Shown in pieces: positions 38,170 to 46,505 of a DNA stretch of 64,000 nt (within the stretch, counting starts at the first letter, position 1; every line of letters begins with the position of its first letter). The position numbers and the translations under genes are program-made. Location of the stretch: the NCBI GenBank assembly GCA_964628035.1, contig CAZVPI010000012.1:25606-89605 (forward strand). Direction: 5' to 3'. The notes under the pieces were generated by a model. The model had not been told where the DNA came from, did not search any database, and was given only the letters and a program-made list of their open reading frames with translations. The DNA comes from UBA2199 sp964628035 (GTDB lineage Bacteria; Acidobacteriota; Aminicenantia; UBA2199).

Positions 38170-38358
38170 GTCGGCCACCAGAAGGTTCGCCGGTCCTTCG
38201 AGGTGCCACGCTGCCGGCCCCGCCAGGGGCGGCGTCCCCGAGGGGCGATTGCCCCGAGTGGGATACCATGTACCATGTACCCTGTTAAAGGCAGAAGAGT
38301 GGCCCCTGGATGGCATCGGTCTTCAACGTGGTACTTGGTACGTGGTACATGGAACCTC
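38170..38358. repeat. Type-2 heptamer element carrying an inserted hairpin, no gene
   Basis: Outer flank GCCGGTCCTTCGAGGTGCCACG (about 38187-38208) is interrupted by a GC-rich hairpin (about 38209-38258), then the left arm (38262-38284, CATGTAC units), the loop with TTAAAGGCAGAA, and the right arm (38325-38356, GGTACTT, GGTACGT, GGTACAT). Confidence 0.7.
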
Positions 38359-38410
38359 TATCACTACCACTTGCGTTTGCTTGTTCATAATATTTTCTTT
38401 CGCTATAATA

Positions 38411-38439
38411 TTGACAAATAGCCTCAAATGCGGTAAATT
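38411..38439 (+). promoter_or_regulatory. Promoter of rplM-rpsI operon
   Basis: TTGACA (38411-38416), 17-nt spacer, TAAATT (38434-38439). Unlike many promoters here, it leaves a leader of about 17 nt containing AAGAGG before the ATG at 38463. Confidence 0.7.
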
Positions 38440-38462
38440 GTTACCTCCCAAGAGGTTTAACC

Positions 38463-38924
38463 ATGAAATTGAACAAGAGCAACGTCACGTATTTGCCCCA
38501 AAAAAACGGCATGGAAAAGAAGTGGTGGCTGATCGACGCCAGCGACCTGGTGCTCGGCCGGCTGGCCACCCGCATCTCCGATATTTTGCGCGGCAAGGAC
38601 CACCCCTATTACACCCCCTTCTATGACTGCGGCGACCACGTCGTGGTCATCAACGCCCGCAAGATCCGCCTGACCGGCAGCAAGGAGGAGCAGAAGCTCT
38701 ACTTCCGCCACTCCGGCTACCGCGGCGGCATCAAGGAGACCTCCTTCCGGAGCATGATGGCCACGCATCCCGACCGCGTGGTGCTCAACGCCGTCAAGGG
38801 CATGCTGCCCAAGAACCGCCTGGCCAGCCGGCTGCTGACCAAGCTCAAGGTGTACGCCGACGACAAGCACGGCCATGCCGCCCAAAAACCCGAAGTGCTT
38901 ACGATAACAGGAGGAAAAAGTTGA
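38463..38924 (+). CDS. rplM: 50S ribosomal protein L13
   Basis: 153 aa. WWLIDASDLVLGRLATRIS, the GGIKETSFRSMMATHPDRV segment and the conserved AVKGMLPKNRL are diagnostic. It binds 23S rRNA early in 50S assembly. AGAGG precedes the ATG. Directly coupled to rpsI, the usual arrangement. Confidence 0.98.
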   Translation: MKLNKSNVTYLPQKNGMEKKWWLIDASDLVLGRLATRISDILRGKDHPYYTPFYDCGDHVVVINARKIRLTGSKEEQKLYFRHSGYRGGIKETSFRSMMATHPDRVVLNAVKGMLPKNRLASRLLTKLKVYADDKHGHAAQKPEVLTITGGKS

Positions 38925-39325
38925 GCATTGTGCAATACTACGGAACCGGTAGACGGAAGACCAGCATCGCCCGGGTGTACCTGCGCCCCGGCAGCGGCAA
39001 TTTCACCCTGACCGTCAACAAGCGCAGCCGCGTTTTCGAGGACTATTTCCCCTTGAAGATCCACAAGCTGTCCATCTTCAAGCCGCTGACGGTCACCAAC
39101 ACCATGAACAACTTCGACTTTTTCATGGACATCGAGGGCGGCAGCGTGGCCTCCCAGGCCGGCGCCGTCCGCCTGGGCATCGCCCGCGCGCTGCTGGAGT
39201 TCAACTCCGAGCTCCGGCCGGCCCTGAAGAAATCGGGTCTGCTGACCCGGGACGCCCGCGAGAAGGAGCGCCGCAAGTACGGCCTGCTCAAGGCCCGCAA
39301 GGCGCCCCAGTATCACAAGCGCTAG
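38921..39325 (+). CDS. rpsI: 30S ribosomal protein S9
   Basis: 134 aa. YYGTGRRKTSIARVYLRPG at the start and the basic tail KAPQYHKR, which reaches the P site, are diagnostic. The start is a TTG at 38921 overlapping the rplM stop (TTGA), with GGAGG 6 nt upstream. Confidence 0.98.
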   Translation: MSIVQYYGTGRRKTSIARVYLRPGSGNFTLTVNKRSRVFEDYFPLKIHKLSIFKPLTVTNTMNNFDFFMDIEGGSVASQAGAVRLGIARALLEFNSELRPALKKSGLLTRDAREKERRKYGLLKARKAPQYHKR

Positions 39326-39336
39326 GAGGCGCCCCC

Positions 39337-40122
39337 ATGGTACAGATCAACATGAGAGAAATGCTCGAGGCGGGCGTCCACTTCGGCCACCAGGTGCGGC
39401 GCTGGAACCCCAAGATGAAGCCGTTCATCTTCGGCAAGAAGAACGGCATCTACATCATCGACCTGCAGACCTCGATCCAGCTGTTCAAGACGGCCCTGAA
39501 GTTCATCTCGGACCAGACCGCGGCCGGCCGCGACGCCCTGATCGTGGGCACCAAGAAGCAGGCGCAGGCCATCGTCGAGGAGATCGCCGAAGAGACCGGC
39601 ATGCACTACGTCAACAAGCGCTGGTTGGGCGGCCTGCTGACCAATTTCCCCATGATCAAGAAGAGCATCGACCGCCTGCTGGAGCTCGACGAGATGAAGA
39701 AGGACGGCCGCTGGGAGGTCAAGTCCAAGAAGGAGCAGTCGCGGCTGGAGAAGGTCTACAAGAAGCTCTACCGCAGCCTGTGGGGCATCCACCGCATGAC
39801 CAGCCTGCCCGGGGTGGTCATCGTCATCGACTCCACCTTCGAGGACATCGCCATCGCCGAGGCGCGGCGCCAGAACATCCCCATCGTCGCCGTCGTCGAC
39901 ACCAACGCCAACCCCGAGGAGGTCCACTACCCGGTGCCGGGCAACGACGACGCCATCCGCTCCATCCGCCTGTTCATCAGCAAGTTCGGCGAGGCGGTCA
40001 CCGAGGGCCGCAACCGCCGGCTGCAGGAGAGCGAGAACGCCCAGAAGCTGGCCGCCGCCGCCCAGGCGCAGGCCGACACCGCCGCCCCGGCCGGGTCCGA
40101 GGCGCCGGAAACGGAGCACTGA
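39337..40122 (+). CDS. rpsB: 30S ribosomal protein S2
   Basis: 261 aa. LEAGVHFGHQVRRWNPKMKP, RWLGGLLTNF and IPIVAVVDTNANPEEV are S2 hallmarks. An Ala-rich C-terminal extension (AAAAQAQADTAAPAG) is present. It begins 11 nt after rpsI, so the L13-S9 and S2-Ts groups are probably one transcript. Confidence 0.98.
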   Translation: MVQINMREMLEAGVHFGHQVRRWNPKMKPFIFGKKNGIYIIDLQTSIQLFKTALKFISDQTAAGRDALIVGTKKQAQAIVEEIAEETGMHYVNKRWLGGLLTNFPMIKKSIDRLLELDEMKKDGRWEVKSKKEQSRLEKVYKKLYRSLWGIHRMTSLPGVVIVIDSTFEDIAIAEARRQNIPIVAVVDTNANPEEVHYPVPGNDDAIRSIRLFISKFGEAVTEGRNRRLQESENAQKLAAAAQAQADTAAPAGSEAPETEH

Positions 40123-40123
40123 C

Positions 40124-40723
40124 ATGGCCGTCGACATGGAACAGGTCCGCAAGCTGCGCGAGCAGACCGGCATCAGCATCCTGGAATGCAAGAAGGCGGT
40201 CGAGGAGGCCAAGGGCGACCTGGCCCAGGCCGCCGAGCTCCTGCGCAAGAAGGGCTTCGAGAAGGCCAAGTCCAAGTCGTCGCGGGCCACCAACCAGGGG
40301 GCCGTCGGCGCCTACGTGCACATGATGGGCAAGATCGGCGTCCTGGTCGAGCTGGGCTGCGAGACCGACTTCGTGGCCAAGAACGAGGACTTCCAGGCCC
40401 TGATCAAGGACGTCGCCATGCAGATCGCGGCCATGAACCCGCGCTTCATCTCCGAGAAGGACATCCCCGCCGAGGTGCTGGAAAAGGAGAAGGAGATCTA
40501 CCGCGAGCAGCTGAAGGGCAGCGGCAAGCCGGCCGCCATCATCGAAAAGATCGTCGAGGGCAAGCTGGCCAAGTTCTATTCCGAGGTCTGCCTGCTGCAC
40601 CAGAATTTTTTCAAGGACGAGAAACTCACCATCGAGAAGCTCATCGCCGAAATGATCCACAAGACCGGCGAGAACATCGTCGTCAAGCGCTTCACCCGCT
40701 ACCAGATGGGCGAAGAGTTCTGA
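40124..40723 (+). CDS. tsf: Elongation factor Ts (short form)
   Basis: 199 aa, shorter than the 280-residue E. coli protein and similar to the short thermophile and chloroplast forms. LREQTGISILECKKAVEEAKGDL and the core LVELGCETDFVAKNEDF are characteristic. Nucleotide exchange factor for EF-Tu. The ATG follows the rpsB stop by 1 nt. Confidence 0.97.
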   Translation: MAVDMEQVRKLREQTGISILECKKAVEEAKGDLAQAAELLRKKGFEKAKSKSSRATNQGAVGAYVHMMGKIGVLVELGCETDFVAKNEDFQALIKDVAMQIAAMNPRFISEKDIPAEVLEKEKEIYREQLKGSGKPAAIIEKIVEGKLAKFYSEVCLLHQNFFKDEKLTIEKLIAEMIHKTGENIVVKRFTRYQMGEEF

Positions 40724-40726
40724 GGC

Positions 40727-41464
40727 ATGGCCGCCCCCGCTTCCCCCTACCGGCGCGTGCTGCTGAAGCTCAGCGGCGAGGCGCTGCAGGGCGGCGACCA
40801 GTTCGGCATCAACCCGGCGGTGATCACCGAGATCGCCTCCGAGGTCAAGGAGGTGCATGAGCTGGGGGTGCAGGTGGCCATCGTCGCCGGCGGCGGCAAC
40901 TTCTTCCGCGGGGCCCGCGCCGGCGAGATGGGCATCGACCGCGCCTCGGCCGACTACATGGGCATGCTGGCCACCATGATCAACGGCGTGGCCCTGCAGA
41001 ACGCCCTGGAAAAAAAGGGCGTCCACTGCCGGCTGATCTCGGCCCTGGCCGTGCAGGAGGTCGCCGAGCCCTTCATCCCGCGCCGGGCCGTCCGTCACCT
41101 GGAGAAGGGGCGGGTGGTGATCTTCGCCGCCGGCACCGGCAATCCCTTCTTCACCACCGACACCGCCGCCGCCCTGCGCGCCATCGAGATCAAGGCCGAC
41201 GTGCTGCTCAAGGCCACCAAGGTGGAGGGCGTCTATTCCGACGATCCCAAGAAGGTCCAGAACGCCACGCGCTACACGCGCATCTCCTACGCCGACGTCC
41301 TGGCCAAGGACCTCAAGGTCATGGACAGCACGGCCATCTCGCTGAGCAAGGACAACGGGCTCAGCATCAAGATCTTCGACATCACCTGCCGCGGCAACAT
41401 CCGCAGGGCGGTCTGCGGAGAGGCCATCGGCACGCTCATCGACCGCCGGGGGGGGAGCGAATGA
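40727..41464 (+). CDS. pyrH: UMP kinase
   Basis: 245 aa. RRVLLKLSGEALQG, VAIVAGGGNFFRG, FAAGTGNPFFTTDTAAALRA and VLLKATKVEGVYSDDPKK are signature segments. Converts UMP to UDP in the cytoplasm. Part of rpsB-tsf-pyrH-frr; frr overlaps its stop (ATGA). Confidence 0.98.
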   Translation: MAAPASPYRRVLLKLSGEALQGGDQFGINPAVITEIASEVKEVHELGVQVAIVAGGGNFFRGARAGEMGIDRASADYMGMLATMINGVALQNALEKKGVHCRLISALAVQEVAEPFIPRRAVRHLEKGRVVIFAAGTGNPFFTTDTAAALRAIEIKADVLLKATKVEGVYSDDPKKVQNATRYTRISYADVLAKDLKVMDSTAISLSKDNGLSIKIFDITCRGNIRRAVCGEAIGTLIDRRGGSE

Positions 41465-42018
41465 CCAAAGAGATCCTGGAGCAGGCCAAGGGCGACCTGA
41501 AGAAGGTGGAAGAGGACTTCAAGAAGCAGATCTCGCGCTTCCGCACCGGCCGCGCCTCGGTGTCCATCCTCGACGGCATCCACGTCGACTACTATGGCGT
41601 GCCCACGCCCATCCAGCAGCTGGCGACGCTGGGCGTCCCCGAGGCCAACCTGATCATCATCCAGCCCTGGGACAACAAGATCATCCACGACGTGGACAAG
41701 GCCATCCGCGCCGCCAACCTCAACCTCAACCCCGTCTCCGACGGCAAGGTCATCAAGCTGCCCATCCCGCCCTTGGACCAGCAGCGCCGCCTGGAGATCA
41801 TCAAGACGCTCAAGAAATACACCGAGGAGCGCAAGGCGCAGCTGCGCAACGTGCGCCGCGACTACCGCGAGCTGGTCAAGGGCATGAAGGACGGGCGCGA
41901 GATCGGCGAGGACGAGGAGAAGCGCGCCTACGACGAGCTGCAGAAGCTCGTCGACGCGTCCGTGGCCAGCATCGATCAGATCGAGCGAGACAAAGAGAAG
42001 CACATCCTGGAAGATTGA
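41461..42018 (+). CDS. frr: Ribosome recycling factor
   Basis: 185 aa. FRTGRASVSILDGIHVDYYG, the VPEANLIIIQPWD segment and LRNVRRDYRELVKGM are diagnostic. Splits the post-termination ribosome with EF-G. Last gene of the translation operon; a type-1 repeat begins right after its stop. Confidence 0.98.
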   Translation: MTKEILEQAKGDLKKVEEDFKKQISRFRTGRASVSILDGIHVDYYGVPTPIQQLATLGVPEANLIIIQPWDNKIIHDVDKAIRAANLNLNPVSDGKVIKLPIPPLDQQRRLEIIKTLKKYTEERKAQLRNVRRDYRELVKGMKDGREIGEDEEKRAYDELQKLVDASVASIDQIERDKEKHILED

Positions 42019-42023
42019 TCGCG

Positions 42024-42303
42024 CTTGGCAAACGGCGGACGGCGGACGGAAGAGAAAGAAAACCCCAACAAGAACAGTCCATTCTTATATCATTTCGTCT
42101 TGTAATGATCCTTGGAGATCCGTTCAAGGTAGCACTTTGGAAATCCTAAAATTCAGTCAATTCGGCCTTGGGGGCATAAGAGCCTGGGACAGGCATGGAA
42201 TACTGAGGTTGGAATTCTAAACGACCTTCAACCAAAGCCGTTCACCCTTGTGGGCTCGATTGTTGCCGTTGCCGTGCGCCGTATGCCGTCCGCCGTACGC
42301 CGA
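42024..42303. repeat. Type-1 heptamer inverted repeat between convergent genes, no gene
   Basis: Left arm 42024-42051: GGCAAAC, GGCGGAC, GGCGGAC, then GGAAGAGAAAGAAAA. Right arm about 42271-42303 is the inverse (GTGCGCC, GTATGCC, GTCCGCC, GTACGCC). The 220-nt interior has lower GC and no gene I can support; it may be a decayed cargo. Confidence 0.78.
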
Positions 42304-42304
42304 A

Positions 42305-43180
42305 TTACTGCGTGGCCGCTTTGCGGCGCCTGAGGAAGAAGCCCGCGGCCGCGCCTACGGCCAGCAAGTCCAGGGCGAACAGGGCGGCGGCGCCGGCGTA
42401 GGGGATGAACTTGAGCAGGGTATAGGCAGCGACGCCCAGCACGATGTACAGGGCCGGGTTGGCCGGCAGCCGCAGCAGCCCCGCGGCCCGCTCGCCGATG
42501 AAATGGAAGAGGGCGGCGCGGCCGAAGATCATCAGCAGGAAGAAGGCGGCCATCAGCACGATCAGCAGCGGGATGCCGATCAGCACGAAGCTCAGCAGCA
42601 GGAAGAGCAGCAGCAGCAGAGCCAGCGCCAGCTGGGCCAGGAAGCCGCGCAGCAGGTGGCGCAGGGGCGAGCGCGCCAGCATGGCCGACGCCTGGGCCAC
42701 GGGGACCGGGAACACGGCCAGGGCCAGCAGCGCCAGCAGCAGCCAGAAGAAGGTCTTGACGATCCGGAAGAAGGTCATGCCCCCCGCGTCGGGCAGGAAG
42801 GGCAGGAACGAGGCGGCGAACTGTTTCGTGTCCCGCGGCGTGCGGATGTCGTAGACGCGGCCCCCCACGCGGCTCGCCCCGTCGCGGCGCAGGGCGCCGC
42901 CGATGACGATCAGGTCGCGGCCGATCTCCGCCCGGGGGGCGATCTCCACCTCGGCGCCGATGCAGATGACGTCGCCGCTCACCTGGCCCTCGAGGCGCAG
43001 GCTGCCGCCCAGCAGGAAGACCGACTCCTGCAGGGCGCCGCGGATGTCGACCCGGGCGCGGAAGGCGTTGATCGGCTCGCTGCGGGTCGCGCCGGCCGCC
43101 ACGACGACCTGCCGCCCCTCGGCGCGCAGCGCCGGGGCGCAGGCGCAGAGCAGCAACGCCAGCAGCAGCGGCTTTCTCAT
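42305..43180 (-). CDS. Membrane protein with bactofilin-like (polymer-forming) domain
   Basis: 291 aa. Signal peptide (about 1-20), then a short beta-helix-like region (about 40-115) with repeats such as VFLLGGSLRLEGQVSGDVICIGAEVEIAPRAE in pieces typical of polymer-forming domains, then four hydrophobic helices (about 140-275). Function unknown; its position after an ECF sigma and its anti-sigma suggests envelope-stress or surface regulation. It overlaps the anti-sigma gene by 4 nt. Confidence 0.75.
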   Translation of the reverse strand: MRKPLLLALLLCACAPALRAEGRQVVVAAGATRSEPINAFRARVDIRGALQESVFLLGGSLRLEGQVSGDVICIGAEVEIAPRAEIGRDLIVIGGALRRDGASRVGGRVYDIRTPRDTKQFAASFLPFLPDAGGMTFFRIVKTFFWLLLALLALAVFPVPVAQASAMLARSPLRHLLRGFLAQLALALLLLLFLLLSFVLIGIPLLIVLMAAFFLLMIFGRAALFHFIGERAAGLLRLPANPALYIVLGVAAYTLLKFIPYAGAAALFALDLLAVGAAAGFFLRRRKAATQ

Positions 43181-43758
43181 GGCCTTTCCGGCCCCGAGCC
43201 GTTGCCGGCCGCCTTCACGGCGCGGCGCAGCCTGGGGCGCAGCAGGGTGTAGCCCAGCAGGGCGGCCAGGGCGGCCACGGCGGCGAGGACGGCCGCGCCC
43301 AGAGGCGCGGGCAGGAGCATGCGCAGCAGGGCGGCGCCGGCCTTCTGGGCAGCCAGGGCCCCTTCGTACACGCTGGTGATGACCTTGACGACGTTGGCCA
43401 GCCAGCCCGAGGTGCCGTCGGCGGTCAGGCGCAGCGCCTGGACCAGGCTGCTGCTGGAGAAGTCGAAATAAATGTAGATCCAGGTGATCAGCAGCACGGC
43501 GCTGGCGGCCACGGCGGCGGCGATCGAGGTCAGCCGCGGCAGGGCGGGGAAGAGGCGCCCCATCACCTGGGGCACCAGGCGCGGCGGCGGCTCGTGCAGC
43601 ACCGGCTCGGCCAGGACCGAGTCCAGCAGGCGGAAGGCGGCGGCGGCGCGGCGGCAGGACGCGCAGAGCAGGAGGTGGTCGCGGGCCTGGGCGGCCTCGA
43701 TGGCGCCGAGGCTGCCTTCGTTGTAGGCGATTAGGGTTTCGTCAGACAAGCAAGCCAT
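43177..43758 (-). CDS. Anti-sigma factor with zinc-finger (zf-HC2-like) N-terminus
   Basis: 193 aa. DHLLLCASCR gives the H-x3-C-x2-C zinc motif of ZAS anti-sigma factors; two hydrophobic helices follow (about 78-98 and 150-172). It is expected to hold the adjacent ECF sigma at the inner membrane until a signal releases it. Its start lies 17 nt inside the sigma gene, the usual coupling. Confidence 0.85.
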   Translation of the reverse strand: MACLSDETLIAYNEGSLGAIEAAQARDHLLLCASCRRAAAAFRLLDSVLAEPVLHEPPPRLVPQVMGRLFPALPRLTSIAAAVAASAVLLITWIYIYFDFSSSSLVQALRLTADGTSGWLANVVKVITSVYEGALAAQKAGAALLRMLLPAPLGAAVLAAVAALAALLGYTLLRPRLRRAVKAAGNGSGPERP

Positions 43759-44317
43759 CTTTCACCATCTCCCGTTTCAGGATTTCCTTGGCCTTGAAAA
43801 TGCGGTTTTTCACCGTGCCCACCGGCAGGGCGGTGATGTCGGCGATCTCCTCGTACTTGAGGTCCTGGATGTAGCGCAGCAGGATCAGTTCGCGGAACTT
43901 GAGCGGGATGCCGTCGACCACCCGCCAGACGTAGTCGCGCGTCTCGGAGCGGGACAGGGCGCGGAAGCCGTCCTCGCGGTTGACGTTCTCCGAGGCCAGC
44001 AGGTCGCGCGGGCTGACGCTGTCGTCGTCGAGCGACTCGACCTGGGCCTGGTGCTTGCGGATGTGGTCGATGACCAGGTTGTAGCAGATGCGGTAGGCCC
44101 AGGTGGAGAACTTGTACTCGAAGTTGTACTTGTCCAGGACGGTGTACATCTTGATGAAAAAGTCCTGGGTCAGGTCGACGGCCGTCTCCTCGTTGCGCAC
44201 CATGCGCACCACGAAGCCGAAGATCCTCTTCTCGTACTTTCGCATCAGCTCCTCGAAGGCCCTGCGGTCTCCCCGCAGCGCCTTGCGGATCAAGACCTGG
44301 TCTTCCTCCGCATCCAT
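43742..44317 (-). CDS. ECF (RpoE-like) RNA polymerase sigma factor
   Basis: 191 aa. Region 2: AFEELMRKYEKRIFGFVVRMV, AVDLTQDFFIKMY, FSTWAYRICYNLVIDHIRKH. Region 4: LRYIQDLKYEEIADITALPVGTVKNRIFKAKEIL. Controlled by the overlapping anti-sigma gene. Its target promoters cannot be predicted from the window; lolA lies 27 nt upstream in the same direction. Confidence 0.93.
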   Translation of the reverse strand: MDAEEDQVLIRKALRGDRRAFEELMRKYEKRIFGFVVRMVRNEETAVDLTQDFFIKMYTVLDKYNFEYKFSTWAYRICYNLVIDHIRKHQAQVESLDDDSVSPRDLLASENVNREDGFRALSRSETRDYVWRVVDGIPLKFRELILLRYIQDLKYEEIADITALPVGTVKNRIFKAKEILKREMVKDGLLV

Positions 44318-44344
44318 GTTACGGTTTTTGCCGGCGGAAGGTTT

Positions 44345-44983
44345 TCACGGCAGGGGGTCCTCGACGATTTCCACGCCTGCGGGCGGGTGCAGCTCGAATG
44401 CGCCCGGTGCGGGGACGACGCGGCGGCGGTAGTTGCGCAGCAGGAGGACGGTGGTGATGCCGCCCGCGGCCGGCTGCTCGATGCGCTCGGGCAGGAAGTC
44501 CCGGCCCACGCGCACACGCAGCTCCTGGCTCTCGCTGCCGTCGGCGCCGGCGGGCAGGCGCAGGCGGATGGTGCGTTGGCCGGAGTCCCAGGAGACGGAG
44601 TCGCCGGGGCGCTCCGCGAGAAGCAATTCCCAGACCAGTCGCTCGCCGGCTTCGCCCAGGCGGCCGCGGGTCAGCTGGCCGGCGCCGGGGTCGTAGAACT
44701 GGTAGCGGTCCTTCTCCAGCAGGAAGACCTTGGGCTCGGGGTCGAGGTATTCCCAGCGGACGCGCTCGCGGCCGGCGAAGAGGATGAAGCCGCTCTCCTC
44801 CATCTCCCGCCCGCCGTCGACGAACACCTGCTGGGTGAAATCGACGCGGAAGGGCTGGCTGGCGGCGACGGCTGCGCGCACCCGGCGCATGAGGTCCTGG
44901 GGCGCCGGTCCGGCCCACAGGGGCGGGGCGGCGAGCAGGGCGGCCAGCGCCGCGAAGAGCACGATCCGCAGGCGCGGTCCCAT
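44345..44983 (-). CDS. lolA: Outer-membrane lipoprotein carrier LolA
   Basis: 212 aa. Signal peptide (about 1-24), then the LolA pattern FRVDFTQQVF, GFILFAGRERVRWEYLDPEPKVFLLEKDRYQFYD in pieces, and a beta-rich remainder. Periplasmic chaperone that carries lipoproteins from LolCDE to the outer membrane, consistent with a Gram-negative host. It lies 6 nt after ptb. Confidence 0.88.
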   Translation of the reverse strand: MGPRLRIVLFAALAALLAAPPLWAGPAPQDLMRRVRAAVAASQPFRVDFTQQVFVDGGREMEESGFILFAGRERVRWEYLDPEPKVFLLEKDRYQFYDPGAGQLTRGRLGEAGERLVWELLLAERPGDSVSWDSGQRTIRLRLPAGADGSESQELRVRVGRDFLPERIEQPAAGGITTVLLLRNYRRRVVPAPGAFELHPPAGVEIVEDPLP

Positions 44984-44989
44984 GCCCTC

Positions 44990-45907
44990 TCAGGCCCGGG
45001 CCGACAGGACGCCCAGGGCCAGCGAGTGCAGCTTGTCGGTGTCGCTCTCGTTGCGCGAGGGGATCAGCACCGGCAGGCGGGCTCCCATGACCACGTGGGC
45101 CACGGTGAGCTTCAGGTAGTAGGTGAAGGCCTTGCCCAGCAGGTTGCCGGCCTCGATGCTGGGCATGATCAGGACCTGCGCCCGGCCCGCCACCTCGTTC
45201 AGCACCCCCTTGTGCTCGGCGGCCTGGCGCGAGACGGCGATGTCCAGCGCCAGCGGGCCGTAGACGCGGCAGCCGGCGATCTCGCCGCGCTCGTTCATGG
45301 CCGTCAGCTCGCGGGCGTCCAGCGTGGCCGGCATGTTGTCCTTGACCGACTCGATGGCGGCCATGACGCCCACCCGCGGCTCGGCGTAGCCCAGGTTGTG
45401 GAACACGGCCACGGCGTTCTCGATGATCTGACGCTTCTGCGCCAGGTCGGGGAGGATGTTCAGGCCGCCGTCGCTCAGGCCCAGCAGCTCCCCGGCATCC
45501 CCGGCCGGCAGGGCGGGGTTCTCGACCACCAGCAGGTCGGAGAGGAGGTTGGCGCCGCGCAGCCCCTTCTCCTTGTCCAGGATGGGCTTCATCAGCGCCG
45601 CCGTGGGCAAAAAGCCCTTCAGGACCAGCTGCAGCCTGCCCAGGCGGCCCAGCTCCACCACCCGCGCCACGGCCGCCTCGGGGCCGGGCGTGTCCAGGAT
45701 CTCGAAGTCGCCGGCGTCGCCGCCGTGGCGGCGGATGAGCTCGACGGCCTTGGCCTTGTCGCCGCAGAGGATGAAGTCGGCCAGGCCCTGGCGCCGGGCG
45801 GCGAGCAGCGACAGGACGGTGCTGTCGTCCTCGGGGCAGGGGACGCCTGCGGTCACCCCCCTCCGGCCTTTCGCCGCCTCGAGCAGTTGCTTGAAGTTGC
45901 GGATCAT
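44990..45907 (-). CDS. ptb: Phosphate butyryltransferase-like (Ptb) enzyme
   Basis: 305 aa. PTA/PTB fold with GLADFILCGD, LKGFLPTAALMKPIL, ALDIAVSRQAAEHKGV and VLIMPSIEAGNLLGKAFTYY, which points to Ptb rather than Pta. Converts acyl-CoA and phosphate to acyl phosphate, allowing ATP formation by an acid kinase. Placed directly after iorAB, it suggests acyl-CoAs from amino-acid fermentation are the substrates (inference). No kinase gene is adjacent. Confidence 0.87.
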   Translation of the reverse strand: MIRNFKQLLEAAKGRRGVTAGVPCPEDDSTVLSLLAARRQGLADFILCGDKAKAVELIRRHGGDAGDFEILDTPGPEAAVARVVELGRLGRLQLVLKGFLPTAALMKPILDKEKGLRGANLLSDLLVVENPALPAGDAGELLGLSDGGLNILPDLAQKRQIIENAVAVFHNLGYAEPRVGVMAAIESVKDNMPATLDARELTAMNERGEIAGCRVYGPLALDIAVSRQAAEHKGVLNEVAGRAQVLIMPSIEAGNLLGKAFTYYLKLTVAHVVMGARLPVLIPSRNESDTDKLHSLALGVLSARA

Positions 45908-45926
45908 GTCTTGCTCCTTGCCCGGC

Positions 45927-46505
45927 TCAGGACCGGAAGCCGTAACCGGCCTCGAAGGCCTTGAGGTTGAGGTCGAGGAAGCGCTGCGGCACCTTGCGGC
46001 GCAGCACCTCCAGCCAGACGCTCTTGTCGATCTTCATGCGCGAGGCCAGCAGGCCGATCAGCACCACGTTCGAGGCCTTCTCGTTGCCCAGCCCGGCGGC
46101 GATGGCCGTCGCCGGGATGACCACCAGCTCGCCGGCCTTGGCCTGCAGCCGCTCCACCACGTCTTGCGGGTATTTCTCGAAGCCGGCGGCGACGGGCAGC
46201 GGCTCCCACACGAAGTCGTTGACCAGCACGATGCCCTGCGGCGACAGGAAGCGGAGCTGGCGCAGCGCCTCGAGCTTCTCGAAGGCCAGGATGTAGTCGG
46301 TCTCGCCCACGGCCGGCAGCGGCGAGAACACCTCGGCGCCGAAGCGCACGGTGGAGACGACGTCGCCGCCGCGCTGGCTCATGCCGTGCACCTCGCTCTT
46401 CTTCACCTGGAAGCCGGCCTGCAGCAGGACGTCGGAGAGCAGGTCGCTGGCGGTCAGGATGCCCTGCCCGCCCACGCCGCAGATCAGGATCGATTGCGTC
46501 TTCAT
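45927..46505 (-). CDS. iorB: Indolepyruvate:ferredoxin oxidoreductase, beta subunit
   Basis: 192 aa gamma-type domain of 2-oxoacid:ferredoxin oxidoreductases. ILICGVGGQGILTASDLL, VHGMSQRGGDVVSTVRFG and ALGNEKASNVVLIGLLA-like sequence (GLGNEKASNVVLIG) are typical. With IorA it decarboxylates aryl pyruvates to aryl-acetyl-CoA and reduces ferredoxin. The ATG overlaps the iorA stop (ATGA). Confidence 0.94.
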   Translation of the reverse strand: MKTQSILICGVGGQGILTASDLLSDVLLQAGFQVKKSEVHGMSQRGGDVVSTVRFGAEVFSPLPAVGETDYILAFEKLEALRQLRFLSPQGIVLVNDFVWEPLPVAAGFEKYPQDVVERLQAKAGELVVIPATAIAAGLGNEKASNVVLIGLLASRMKIDKSVWLEVLRRKVPQRFLDLNLKAFEAGYGFRS

